From: an uncultured Clostridia bacterium
GTDB lineage: Bacteria; Bacillota; Clostridia; Christensenellales; DTU072
Direction of reading: 5' to 3'
DNA: 64,000 bases
Assembly: GCA_946621465.1 (NCBI GenBank)
Contig: CAMOOO010000002.1
Location: 62,001 to 126,000, forward strand
In this document: one piece after another, positions 19,721 to 26,563 of the stretch
How the letters are laid out: each line of letters begins with the position of its first letter
Numbering within the stretch: the stretch's first letter is position 1
Notes under the pieces: model-generated
The model's database searches: none
Seen by the model: the letters and a program-made list of their open reading frames with translations, nothing else
Told to the model about the DNA's origin: nothing
Program-made: the position numbers and the translations under genes

Positions 19721-19734
19721 CGCGCGTACGCGCG
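19721..19734. repeat. 14-base perfect palindrome in the LRR gene leader
   Basis: CGCGCGTACGCGCG is a perfect 14-base palindrome between the promoter (19757-19785) and the AAAGGAGGT site. On the transcript it could fold as a 5-base-pair GC stem with a GUAC loop about 8 bases before the ribosome-binding site. It could equally be a protein-binding site. Confidence 0.75.
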
Positions 19735-19756
19735 ACAAAACAATTCTTCACTGTAT

Positions 19757-19785
19757 ATAATACTATTTACGGCGGCTTTTGTCAA
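19757..19785 (-). promoter_or_regulatory. Sigma-A-type promoter of the LRR operon
   Basis: Minus-strand -35 TTGACA (19780-19785) and -10 TATTAT (19757-19762) with a 17-base spacer. The transcript would begin near 19750, giving a leader of about 50 bases that contains the palindrome. It lies 50-80 bases past the end of the DUF4838 gene. Confidence 0.7.
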
Positions 19786-19836
19786 TAACGCCGTCTTTTT
19801 TAAGACTGTCTAAATGGAGTTTTTTTTAAAGAAATT

Positions 19837-21654
19837 TTATCTATAGTTATTGGTTTTGTCCAATCCGGTCTCGCCAAGTGAAGTAATCCCGAATTCGTCA
19901 AGCAACGCGACCATCTCTTCTTTCATTTCTTCCGTCGTTCCGCCTATCTCGTAATAGTGTGCGATCGCCGCGTAAAGAAGGGAGATTTTTTCGTATCTAA
20001 GGCGTTTTTGATAGGTTTCATCGGCCGTAGATTGTGCCGCTTTTTCCCATAAATCGAAGTATTTAAGCATGTTTTCGTAGGAAAGGTAGTCGTTTTCTCC
20101 GTGGGTAAAGGCAAAGTCGTAGACCCAAAGCGCCGAGCTGAGTTCGCTGTGCATAAGGTCGTACATCTCCAAAATAAAGGGCGCGGCGTCCTTTCCTAAA
20201 TATACGGTCAAAAATTTACCGATGAACTCCCGTGTGTTGATATCGGGGTTCCAAAGGAGGTGCGCGGCGTAATTGGCTTTTAGCCTGTCCCACGATCCGC
20301 GCGCATTGTAGCAGCTCAGCGTCAGGATACCGTCCACCTCGCATTCGCGCAAAAGTTGTATATTCCCCTGCATTGCATTCAGACACGGAAAGGGCAATTG
20401 ATAATAGAAAAAGTCGGTGATATAGTCCCATACGTAAATATGATCGACCAGTTCCGACCATCCCAATATCTCTTTATATTGCTTTTTCCCGATATCCGAT
20501 TTCGACTCGGAAAGGGGCGCACTGTAATCGTTACTGCCGAACGAACTCATGATACACCACTTTATCATCACGTTGTCCTCGAACGTAAAATCGGTCGGCG
20601 GCGTAGAGCCGTAGTGGTAGGCAAGGGTGGACAACCTCAGTTCCGGGTGACGTTTGGCGATGATATTAACGCACCGGAAAATCGGCGCCGCCGGGTTGCC
20701 CGTTTCTTCCGTGATTGCCGCGCATTTTTCGCAGTGGCAGTAGTTCATGCTGTCCTGCTGACTGATATCCCACCATACCGTTTGATCCGTCGTCTTGTTC
20801 TGTTCTTCTTTTACAACGGCTTCTTCCAATAGGTCAATGACTTCTTCGTTGGAAAAGCACAATTGCGGACCCTGGAGCATATAGTCTCCCGTCCTTCTTT
20901 CGCCGTTTATTTCCGCATAATACTCCGGATGCTCTGCAAGTATCTCCTTGGGTATTCTTCCCAAACTGCGGTGGCAGCCGTTTGTCAAAAAGGACTCGTC
21001 CTGTCTGACGCGCAATTTTTGTGCGAAACGCTTATTGCTCCACGTCAGGTTGTCTCCTACGTCCCTGCTCTCGAACGCCGGCTCCTGCACGTCTATGCCT
21101 TTCTCGAAAATCACCGTTTTGACCGCCGGGATATAAGTGGACTCCGCGTCTAAAAAGAGGCACCCGAGGTAATCTTCCATAAACCCATAAATACCGTTTG
21201 TCAGTCCGTACACGTTGTCCGCACAAATGGATATCCTATTTTTCTCTATGGTAATAACGTACGCGCCCGTTTTTTGCAGGGTAATCGTCGAATCAATATT
21301 TTTGCCGATGTATATCTCGTTGTTATCCGTTTCTCCGCTGAGAACTTCTACCGGGATGCCTCCGCAAATGCGCTCAAAGTAATTCTCCAATTCTCCGATC
21401 GCCGCCAGTACGCTTTCGTCCGTCGTCTCCTCATAGCGTATGCGATACTCCGTTTTTTCCTCTTGAATAAGGTGCGCGCCGTTCTTCTCCAGCGCGGCGT
21501 TGTAAATATAGTTTTCCTCTGAAAAAAGCCCGCTTTCGTCGTAAAGTGGCAGGTAGTTTATTTTCTTTTTCGTCGTCTTTGTTTGACCGCAAGCAACAAA
21601 ATTTACTGCCAGCAGCGCCGCAATCGCAATAAGTAACAATCTTTTTATTCTCAT
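19837..21654 (-). CDS. DUF4838 glycoside-hydrolase-like lipoprotein
   Basis: Secreted lipid-anchored protein of 605 residues: MRIKRLLL, a hydrophobic segment and Cys at about residue 22 (FVACG). After a linker, residues about 30-165 look like the alpha/beta domain found before the barrel of GH20/GH67-type enzymes (ELENYFERICGG, GIYGFMEDYLG). The larger C-terminal part matches DUF4838 (TVWWDISQQDSMNYCHCEKC, AYHYGSTPP, WDYITDF). DUF4838 proteins resemble glycoside hydrolases, but the activity is mostly untested. The ATG at 21654 is chosen over upstream codons because GAGGAG lies 7 bases before it and the signal peptide starts there. It is divergent from nagB, which suggests a GlcNAc- or hexosamine-containing substrate (inference). 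Confidence 0.82.
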   Translation of the reverse strand: MRIKRLLLIAIAALLAVNFVACGQTKTTKKKINYLPLYDESGLFSEENYIYNAALEKNGAHLIQEEKTEYRIRYEETTDESVLAAIGELENYFERICGGIPVEVLSGETDNNEIYIGKNIDSTITLQKTGAYVITIEKNRISICADNVYGLTNGIYGFMEDYLGCLFLDAESTYIPAVKTVIFEKGIDVQEPAFESRDVGDNLTWSNKRFAQKLRVRQDESFLTNGCHRSLGRIPKEILAEHPEYYAEINGERRTGDYMLQGPQLCFSNEEVIDLLEEAVVKEEQNKTTDQTVWWDISQQDSMNYCHCEKCAAITEETGNPAAPIFRCVNIIAKRHPELRLSTLAYHYGSTPPTDFTFEDNVMIKWCIMSSFGSNDYSAPLSESKSDIGKKQYKEILGWSELVDHIYVWDYITDFFYYQLPFPCLNAMQGNIQLLRECEVDGILTLSCYNARGSWDRLKANYAAHLLWNPDINTREFIGKFLTVYLGKDAAPFILEMYDLMHSELSSALWVYDFAFTHGENDYLSYENMLKYFDLWEKAAQSTADETYQKRLRYEKISLLYAAIAHYYEIGGTTEEMKEEMVALLDEFGITSLGETGLDKTNNYR

Positions 21655-21670
21655 GATTTTCTCCTCAATT

Positions 21671-21699
21671 ATTATACATTCACCATTTTGTATCGTCAA
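21671..21699 (-). promoter_or_regulatory. Promoter of the DUF4838 lipoprotein gene
   Basis: -35 TTGACG (21694-21699), 17-base spacer, -10 TATAAT (21671-21676). Transcription would start near 21664, only about 10 bases before the ATG and at the ribosome-binding site itself, so the leader would be extremely short. Confidence 0.75.
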
Positions 21700-21712
21700 T
21701 AACAATTGACGA
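21693..21712. repeat. Inverted repeat covering both divergent -35 boxes
   Basis: TCGTCAAT-AACA-ATTGACGA is a perfect 8-base inverted repeat with a 4-base centre. Each arm contains the -35 box of one of the two divergent promoters. It may be a shared operator, or only the unavoidable symmetry of two TTGACG boxes facing away from each other, although the match extends beyond the hexamers. Confidence 0.7.
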
Positions 21713-21735
21713 AAAACGGTCGGTAATTGTATAAT
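21706..21735 (+). promoter_or_regulatory. Promoter of nagB
   Basis: -35 TTGACG (21706-21711), 18-base spacer, -10 TATAAT (21730-21735). The start would be near 21742, leaving a leader of about 27 bases with AAAGGAG before the nagB ATG. Confidence 0.8.
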
Positions 21736-21768
21736 AAAGGCGAACTATTACGAAAAAAGGAGACGCTT

Positions 21769-22491
21769 ATGCGGATACTTATTGCACAATCAACGGAAGA
21801 ATTCGGCGCTTTGGCGTTCAACGAGATGATTAAAATCATAAAGAGTAACCCGTCCTGCACGCTTGGGCTTGCCACCGGGTCTACGCCTATCCCTCTATAC
21901 GACGCCATGGCAAAGGATCATGCCGAAAATGGGACTTCTTACAAAAACGTGACTACCTTCAACCTTGACGAATACGTCGGTTTACCCAAAGAACATCCGG
22001 AAAGTTACATTTCCTTTATGAAAAAAAATCTGTTCTCGCGTATTGATATTGACATGAAAAACGTCAATATTCCCAACGGACAGGCGGACGATATCGCCGC
22101 GGAGTGCAAACGGTACTCTGCCCTTCTTGAAAAAGCCTCTGTGGACATTCAGGTATTGGGCATTGGCGGAAACGGGCATATCGCTTTTAACGAGCCGGGA
22201 ACGCCCTTCGATAGCAAGACCCATCGCGTTCAACTCACGCAGAAGACCATTTCCGACAACGCGCGCTTTTTCTCTACCATTGACGAAGTCCCCAAGTCTG
22301 CACTGACTATGGGTATCGGGGAGATTATGCGTGCGAAAAAGCTCCTGCTTCTCGCTAACGGCAAAAACAAGGCTGACGCCGTTTATAACATGATAAAGGG
22401 ACCCGTCACCACCGATTGTCCTGCGTCCGTTCTTCAGAATCACCCCGACGTCGTCGTCATCCTCGACCAATCCGCCGCAGAAAAAATATAA
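21769..22491 (+). CDS. nagB: Glucosamine-6-phosphate deaminase
   Basis: NagB converts glucosamine-6-phosphate to fructose-6-phosphate and ammonia, the last step in using GlcNAc or sialic acid as carbon and nitrogen source. The 240 residues carry the phosphate loop LATGSTPIP (33-41), catalytic Asp67 in NLDEY, His137 and Glu142 in GGNGHIAFNEPG, and normal length. The frame is open upstream, but the ATG at 21769 has AAAGGAG 6 bases before it and gives the family N terminus. It is the only plus-strand gene here. nagA is not adjacent. It ends before a repeat-like stem-loop and a bidirectional terminator shared with rplQ. Confidence 0.96.
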   Translation: MRILIAQSTEEFGALAFNEMIKIIKSNPSCTLGLATGSTPIPLYDAMAKDHAENGTSYKNVTTFNLDEYVGLPKEHPESYISFMKKNLFSRIDIDMKNVNIPNGQADDIAAECKRYSALLEKASVDIQVLGIGGNGHIAFNEPGTPFDSKTHRVQLTQKTISDNARFFSTIDEVPKSALTMGIGEIMRAKKLLLLANGKNKADAVYNMIKGPVTTDCPASVLQNHPDVVVILDQSAAEKI

Positions 22492-22508
22492 TTTTTATAA
22501 ATGGCTAT

Positions 22509-22552
22509 ACGGGGGCGACAACCTTTTTAGTAAAAATGTTCTTCGCCCCCGT
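22509..22552. repeat. Long G/C-rich stem-loop between nagB and rplQ
   Basis: ACGGGGGCGA (22509-22518) and TCGCCCCCGT (22543-22552) form a perfect 10-base stem; inside, CTTTTT and TAAAAATG segments extend the pairing. There is no T run on either side, so it does not look like an intrinsic terminator. It resembles a dispersed intergenic palindromic unit of the REP type, but a single copy in the window cannot prove this. Confidence 0.6.
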
Positions 22553-22636
22553 ACCCCCACTTTCCAAAAACTTTTCCATTTAAATACAGATTGAATAATT
22601 ATCCTTAATTCCACTCTCCACTTTCCACTTTTTATA

Positions 22637-22672
22637 ATAAAAAAAACCCTCGAAACCGAGGGTCGTTTTTTT
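22637..22672. terminator. Bidirectional intrinsic terminator (nagB / rplQ)
   Basis: CCCTCG (22647-22652), loop AAAC, CGAGGG (22657-22662). On the minus strand the hairpin is followed by eight or more T; on the plus strand by TCGTTTTTTT. It closes both the ribosomal block and nagB. Confidence 0.9.
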
Positions 22673-22685
22673 AATTAAAGTTGAA

Positions 22686-23201
22686 TTAGTCAACCATTTT
22701 CAGAATGCAAAGCTGAGCATTGTCACCGTGTCTCTCCGTGGTGCGGATGATGCAGGTGTAACCGCCGGCGGTGTGGAGCTCTTCAGCGCGTTTTGCGTAT
22801 TTCGGAGCATATTCACCGAACAGTTTCTCGATGAGCGGATGATTGATATCAGCCGTTCTGCTGCGGAAAGACTCTTTGCTCTCTTTGGGATTCTTCAATT
22901 CTTGAAGATCGGGCAAGCAAGCCATCATCTTTCTTCTGGCGGCGAGTTTCTTCGGTCCGTCGTTGGTGAACTCTACGTCTACTTTTTCATTCTTCTGATT
23001 AACCTTTTGTTTGGTTACCTTAACTGTATCCTGATAGGTGTTGACAGCGAGAGTAACCATCTTTTCGGCGATCTTTCTCACTTCTTTTGCTCTGTCAACG
23101 GTCGTCTGGATTTTTCCATACCAAAGCAGCTCGGCAGCCTGATTGCAAATCAGTGCCATTCTCTGGTCGGATGTTCTTCCCAATTTTCTATTCTGTGCCA
23201 T
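22686..23201 (-). CDS. rplQ: Ribosomal protein bL17 with a central insertion
   Basis: Large-subunit protein lining the outer end of the exit tunnel. At 171 residues it is clearly longer than the usual 112-130. N-terminal RKLGRTSDQR and the C-terminal GGYTCIIRTTERHGD are normal. Extra sequence sits between about residues 53 and 105, after VTLAVNT: a Lys/Glu-rich stretch with VNQKNEKVDVEFTNDGPKK, then ARRKMMACLPD, then another insert before HPLIEKLFGEYAPKYAKR. It is the last gene of the alpha operon, 11 bases after rpoA, and ends at the strong terminator. Confidence 0.95.
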   Translation of the reverse strand: MAQNRKLGRTSDQRMALICNQAAELLWYGKIQTTVDRAKEVRKIAEKMVTLAVNTYQDTVKVTKQKVNQKNEKVDVEFTNDGPKKLAARRKMMACLPDLQELKNPKESKESFRSRTADINHPLIEKLFGEYAPKYAKRAEELHTAGGYTCIIRTTERHGDNAQLCILKMVD

Positions 23202-23212
23202 TTTCCTTCTCC

Positions 23213-24169
23213 TTACTCGTCTTTGTTGCTCAACGACAGTCCGAGTTTTGCGAGTTTTTCAATTACCTCGTCGAGCGATTTGCGTCCCAAATTCCTTACT
23301 TTCAACATCTCATCCTCGGTCTTTCTGATCAAGTCTTCTACCGTAAAGATACCGGCGCGTTTGAGGCAGTTGAGCGGGCGGACGCTGAGATCCAACTCTT
23401 CTATGCTCATATAGAGGGTTTTCTTTTGTTCGTCATTGTCTTTGCTGACCAAAATATCTACGCTATCCATGTCGTCAACGAGATCGATAAAGAGCTTCAT
23501 GTGGTCGCTCATGATCTTCGCGGCGAGGCTGATAACCTTTCTCGGAGAGCTGGTCGCATTGGTTTTAACGTTGATGGTGAGTTTATCGTAGTCGATGGAC
23601 TGCTCAACACGGGTCACTTCGACAGCATAGCTGACGGCGAGAACGGGTGAGAACAGAGAATCGATGGCGATATATCCCAGAGGCTGTTGTTGCGCCGGTT
23701 TATTTGCCGAGCAAGGAACGTAACCTCTGCCGATACCGATGTTGAGTTTCATGTCGAGCGTATAGCCTTCTTCCAAAGTGCAGATATATGCATCCGGATT
23801 CATGATCTCGATTTCACTGGTCAATTCGATATCTCTCGCCGTAATAACTCCGCCGACGTCTTTGTGCAGTCTGACCTTTTGTTGTGTGAAAAGATCCTCC
23901 GAAAAGACTTTTACCGCTATTTCTTTCAGGTTGAGTATGATTTCCGCAACGTCTTCTTTTACACCGGGAATGGTGGAAAATTCATGTCTGACGCCCTCGA
24001 TCTCAACACCGATGATTGCCGCGCCCGGGAGTGCCGTGCAGAGAATTCTGCGCAGTGCATTTCCGATAGTGGTACCGTATCCGCGTTCCAACGGTTCTAC
24101 AACAAAACTCGCTTGCGATTCGTCGGCACCGGCGATTTCCGTCAATTTAGGTTTTCCGATTTCCATCAT
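23213..24169 (-). CDS. rpoA: RNA polymerase subunit alpha
   Basis: Dimerising scaffold of RNA polymerase, 318 residues. The N-terminal domain (about 1-230) carries PLERGYGTTIGNALRRIL; the C-terminal domain (about 250-310) has the helix-hairpin-helix DNA- and activator-binding motifs SVRPLNCLKRAG and VRNLGRKSLDEV. Two ATG codons are adjacent; the first (24169) fits the AGGAGG spacing (12 bases) better. The gene lies 43 bases after rpsD. Confidence 0.98.
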   Translation of the reverse strand: MMEIGKPKLTEIAGADESQASFVVEPLERGYGTTIGNALRRILCTALPGAAIIGVEIEGVRHEFSTIPGVKEDVAEIILNLKEIAVKVFSEDLFTQQKVRLHKDVGGVITARDIELTSEIEIMNPDAYICTLEEGYTLDMKLNIGIGRGYVPCSANKPAQQQPLGYIAIDSLFSPVLAVSYAVEVTRVEQSIDYDKLTINVKTNATSSPRKVISLAAKIMSDHMKLFIDLVDDMDSVDILVSKDNDEQKKTLYMSIEELDLSVRPLNCLKRAGIFTVEDLIRKTEDEMLKVRNLGRKSLDEVIEKLAKLGLSLSNKDE

Positions 24170-24212
24170 CGTGACTAAAATCCTCCTGTCATTGATAAAA
24201 TTAGTTTACCGA

Positions 24213-24836
24213 TTATTTCGAGTACAACTCGACAATCATGTGTTCGGCGATAGCCATGTCAATATCTTCGCGTGCAGGCAAACGGATGATCTTTCCGGAC
24301 AACTGAGCGCTGTCGAACTCCAACCATGCGACACCTTTGCCCAATTTGCTCTCTTTCAGCTCGGTGAACATAGCGTTGCTTTGTTTGTTCTCTTTGATAG
24401 CGATTACGTCGTCGGCTTTGATGAGATAACTCGGGATGTCAACGCGTTTTCCGTTAACGGTAACGTGACCGTGGTTAACGATCTGACGTGCCTGAGCGCG
24501 AGAAACGCCGATACCCATTCTGTAGATGACGTTGTCCAGTCTTCTTTCGATAAGGATGAGCATGTTTTCACCAGTGTTACCACGCATTCTTTCTGCCATC
24601 TCATAATATTTGTGGAATTGTTTTTCGGTCAAACCGTAAATTCTCTTTGCCTTTTGTTTTTCACGGAGCTGAATGCTATAGGGAGAAGGTTTCTTTCTTC
24701 CTGCGCCGTGCATTCCGGGAGCATTGGGATGTTTGTTCAATCCGCATTTCTCGGAAAAGCATCTGTCTCCCTTCAAAAATAATTTACAACCCTCACGTCT
24801 GCAAAGACGGCAAACGGGTCCAGTATATTTAGCCAT
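24213..24836 (-). CDS. rpsD: Ribosomal protein uS4 (zinc form)
   Basis: Primary 16S-binding protein of the small subunit, 207 residues. The N-terminal Cys9, Cys12, Cys26 and Cys31 form the zinc-binding version of S4; the S4 RNA-binding fold is at about 98-160 (RLDNVIYRMGIGVSRAQARQ). S4 is the classical autoregulator of the alpha operon in E. coli and of its own gene in Bacillus, which matters for the structured leader found upstream of rpsM. Confidence 0.98.
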   Translation of the reverse strand: MAKYTGPVCRLCRREGCKLFLKGDRCFSEKCGLNKHPNAPGMHGAGRKKPSPYSIQLREKQKAKRIYGLTEKQFHKYYEMAERMRGNTGENMLILIERRLDNVIYRMGIGVSRAQARQIVNHGHVTVNGKRVDIPSYLIKADDVIAIKENKQSNAMFTELKESKLGKGVAWLEFDSAQLSGKIIRLPAREDIDMAIAEHMIVELYSK

Positions 24837-24853
24837 ATTGTGTTACCTCCTTG

Positions 24854-25249
24854 TTACAGTCTTCTGCGTTTGGGCGGACGGCAACCATTGTGCGGAATGG
24901 GGGAAACGTCCTTGATCATCGTGATATCCACGTCGCATGCCTGGATCGCACGAATGCTGGGTTCTCTTCCCTGTCCGGTGCCTTTAACGTATACTTCGAC
25001 CTTTCTTACGCCGTGCATTTTCGCATCGTTAACGGCTTTTTCCGTAGCTTGCGTTGCGGCAAAAGCGGTTTCTTTACGAGAGCCTTTGTACCCGAGTACA
25101 CCGGCGGATGCCCAGCTGATGGTATTCCCTTGCAGATCGGTAACGGTAACTATGGTATTGTTATGGGTGGTATGTACGTGTACCTGTCCTTTTTCAATAC
25201 GCTTTAAGTCTTTTCTCTTCTTAATTGCGGACTTTTTTACAGTAGCCAT
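24854..25249 (-). CDS. rpsK: Ribosomal protein uS11
   Basis: Small-subunit platform protein, 131 residues of usual length. Family signatures are VHVHTTHNNTIVTVTD, KGTGQGREPSIRA and the C-terminal IPHNGCRPPKRRR that contacts 16S rRNA near the E site. It is 11 bases after rpsM and 17 before rpsD, with a good AGGAGG site. Confidence 0.98.
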   Translation of the reverse strand: MATVKKSAIKKRKDLKRIEKGQVHVHTTHNNTIVTVTDLQGNTISWASAGVLGYKGSRKETAFAATQATEKAVNDAKMHGVRKVEVYVKGTGQGREPSIRAIQACDVDITMIKDVSPIPHNGCRPPKRRRL

Positions 25250-25260
25250 AAGTTACCTCC

Positions 25261-25635
25261 TTACTCCTTCTTCTTGCCACGACCGACGGTCTTCTTCGGA
25301 CCCTTACGGGTACGGGCATTCTGTTTTGTGCTTTGTCCTCTTACGGGCAAATTCTTTCTATGTCTGACGCCTCTGTAACATCCGATATCTTTTAATCTCT
25401 TAATGTTCAGCGCGACGTCCCTTCTGAGATCGCCTTCCACAACAACGTGTTCTTCGATATAGTCACGAATTTTGGCGATCTGATCTTCTGTGAGATCTTT
25501 AACTCTGATGTCCGGACTGATTTCGGTCGCAGCGAGAATCTTATTAGAAGTGATTCTGCCGATACCGTAAATATAGGTCAATCCGATTTCCACTCTTTTT
25601 TCACGGGGTAAATCTACACCTGCTATACGAGCCAT
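25261..25635 (-). CDS. rpsM: Ribosomal protein uS13
   Basis: Small-subunit head protein that bridges to the large subunit and contacts P-site tRNA through its basic tail; 124 residues. The start [21 protein letters not shown] (read as typical family N terminus) and tail [19 protein letters not shown] are characteristic. GGAGG lies 10 bases before the ATG. It is the first gene after a 270-base gap that holds a promoter and a structured leader, so it heads a separate alpha transcript. Confidence 0.98.
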   Translation of the reverse strand: MARIAGVDLPREKRVEIGLTYIYGIGRITSNKILAATEISPDIRVKDLTEDQIAKIRDYIEEHVVVEGDLRRDVALNIKRLKDIGCYRGVRHRKNLPVRGQSTKQNARTRKGPKKTVGRGKKKE

Positions 25636-25685
25636 CTAACTTTGTCCTCCAAAATATTTTGTTTAAATATCTATATAAAAGTCAT

Positions 25686-25742
25686 GAAGGAAACCGCTCT
25701 TTTTAAATTGTGGTGGTGGTAAAGCGCGGTTCAGCCGCCTTC
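25686..25742 (-). promoter_or_regulatory. Candidate ribosomal-protein-binding leader structure before rpsM
   Basis: In the minus-strand leader, GAAGG (25738-25742) pairs with CCTTC (25686-25690), and inside it AACCGCGCTTT pairs with AAAGAGCGGTT with one mismatch. This gives a long interrupted hairpin with a CCACCACCAC-containing loop, about 50 bases before the rpsM start. S4 autoregulates such transcripts in other bacteria; binding here is inference. Confidence 0.5.
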
Positions 25743-25870
25743 ATATTGAACTTCTTATTTATGCCGTCCGAAAGATTCCAGCAAAAAAGTGATAAAATTC
25801 GCTGTTTTTTCGACCGATTATCCCTGTTTTATTTATGGATATAAATCGATTTCTTCCGAAAAGCTGTGAT

Positions 25871-25899
25871 ATTATACCACAGCAAACGGCTATTTGCAA
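25871..25899 (-). promoter_or_regulatory. Promoter of the rpsM-rpsK-rpsD-rpoA-rplQ transcript
   Basis: -35 TTGCAA (25894-25899), 17-base spacer, perfect -10 TATAAT (25871-25876), starting 7 bases past the rpmJ stop. The leader would be about 230 bases. Other than the hairpin at 25686-25742, nothing coding is seen in this gap. Confidence 0.75.
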
Positions 25900-25905
25900 A
25901 CGTTT

Positions 25906-26022
25906 TCAGCCCTGTTTTTGCTTATGTTTGGGATATTTGGAACAAATAACCATGACTTTTCCGTTACGTTTGATGATTTTGCATTTGTCACACATGGGTT
26001 TAACCGACGGTCTGACTTTCAT
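25906..26022 (-). CDS. rpmJ: Ribosomal protein bL36 (zinc form)
   Basis: Very small large-subunit protein of 38 residues, too short for routine ORF cut-offs. It begins [15 protein letters not shown]; zinc ligands are Cys11, Cys14, Cys27 and His33. GGAGGT lies upstream of the ATG at 26022. The position between infA and rpsM is the conserved one. The zinc-binding form is found where zinc is not chronically limiting; a second, zinc-free copy elsewhere in the genome cannot be excluded. Confidence 0.95.
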   Translation of the reverse strand: MKVRPSVKPMCDKCKIIKRNGKVMVICSKYPKHKQKQG

Positions 26023-26037
26023 AATAACCTCCAATTC

Positions 26038-26262
26038 CTATATTCTGTTTCTATAAGTAATTCTTCCTTTGTTGAGATCATAGGGGCTCATCTCGACTTT
26101 TACCGAGTCGCCCACACATACTTTAATGGTGCGTTGGCGCATCTTTCCGCAAAGATAAGCGGTGATAACGTGTCCGCCGTTATTGAGTTTTACCTTGAAC
26201 ATTGTTCCAGGCAGAACCTCGGTAACCACGCCTTCCACTTCGATTACGTCTTCTTTTGACAC
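26038..26262 (-). CDS. infA: Translation initiation factor IF-1
   Basis: OB-fold factor occupying the A site of the 30S subunit during initiation; 74 residues. [18 protein letters not shown] and ELSPYDL-like [14 protein letters not shown] are family marks. The start codon is GTG at 26262, with AGGAGG very close (about 4 bases), giving the usual start before [20 protein letters not shown] differs from the usual HISGKMR by carrying a Cys. Confidence 0.97.
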   Translation of the reverse strand: MSKEDVIEVEGVVTEVLPGTMFKVKLNNGGHVITAYLCGKMRQRTIKVCVGDSVKVEMSPYDLNKGRITYRNRI

Positions 26263-26280
26263 ACTGCCTCCTACTTGGTA

Positions 26281-26550
26281 CTAAGAATTATATTTTCTGA
26301 GCGCGCTGAATATTTCCGCGTCATAGATTCGTGCCGACGTTATGATTTTACCGGCAATGTTGTCCAGCACCTCTCCTGTGTTTTTTAGGTGCTTTATCTT
26401 CTTTTTTTTCGGTTTTTCCAGCTTCCGCACGTCTCCGTCAACGATGGTGACGTAACTGCCGTCGAGGATTTCGTAGACCATGTAGTATCTTCCTTCATCC
26501 CTTCCGGCTCTGCTGTATACGATGGAACCAACGGTAATGGGTCTCTCCAT
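26281..26550 (-). CDS. KOW-domain RNA-binding protein (L14e-like)
   Basis: Small basic protein of 89 residues starting MERPITVGSIVYSRAGRDEG, a KOW-type SH3-like fold similar to archaeal and eukaryotic L14e. Such genes sit between map and infA in many Clostridia; the role is presumed ribosome- or RNA-related but not established. The ATG at 26550 has AAAGGAG; the frame is open to 26616, but that extension overlaps map and is unlike the family. Lys-rich stretch KPKKKKIKHLK in the middle. Confidence 0.85.
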   Translation of the reverse strand: MERPITVGSIVYSRAGRDEGRYYMVYEILDGSYVTIVDGDVRKLEKPKKKKIKHLKNTGEVLDNIAGKIITSARIYDAEIFSALRKYNS

Positions 26551-26563
26551 TTTTTCTCCTTTC

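Noticed and set aside
21693..21712. NagR/YvoA operator between nagB and the DUF4838 gene
   Set aside because: The inverted repeat does not resemble the GntR-family NagR operator; no regulator is encoded nearby.
22509..22552. Intrinsic terminator for nagB
   Set aside because: Strong stem but no T run on either strand; the hairpin at 22637-22672 has both.
23778..24782. 334-codon plus-strand frame over rpoA and rpsD
   Set aside because: Antisense to two certain genes; no family resemblance.
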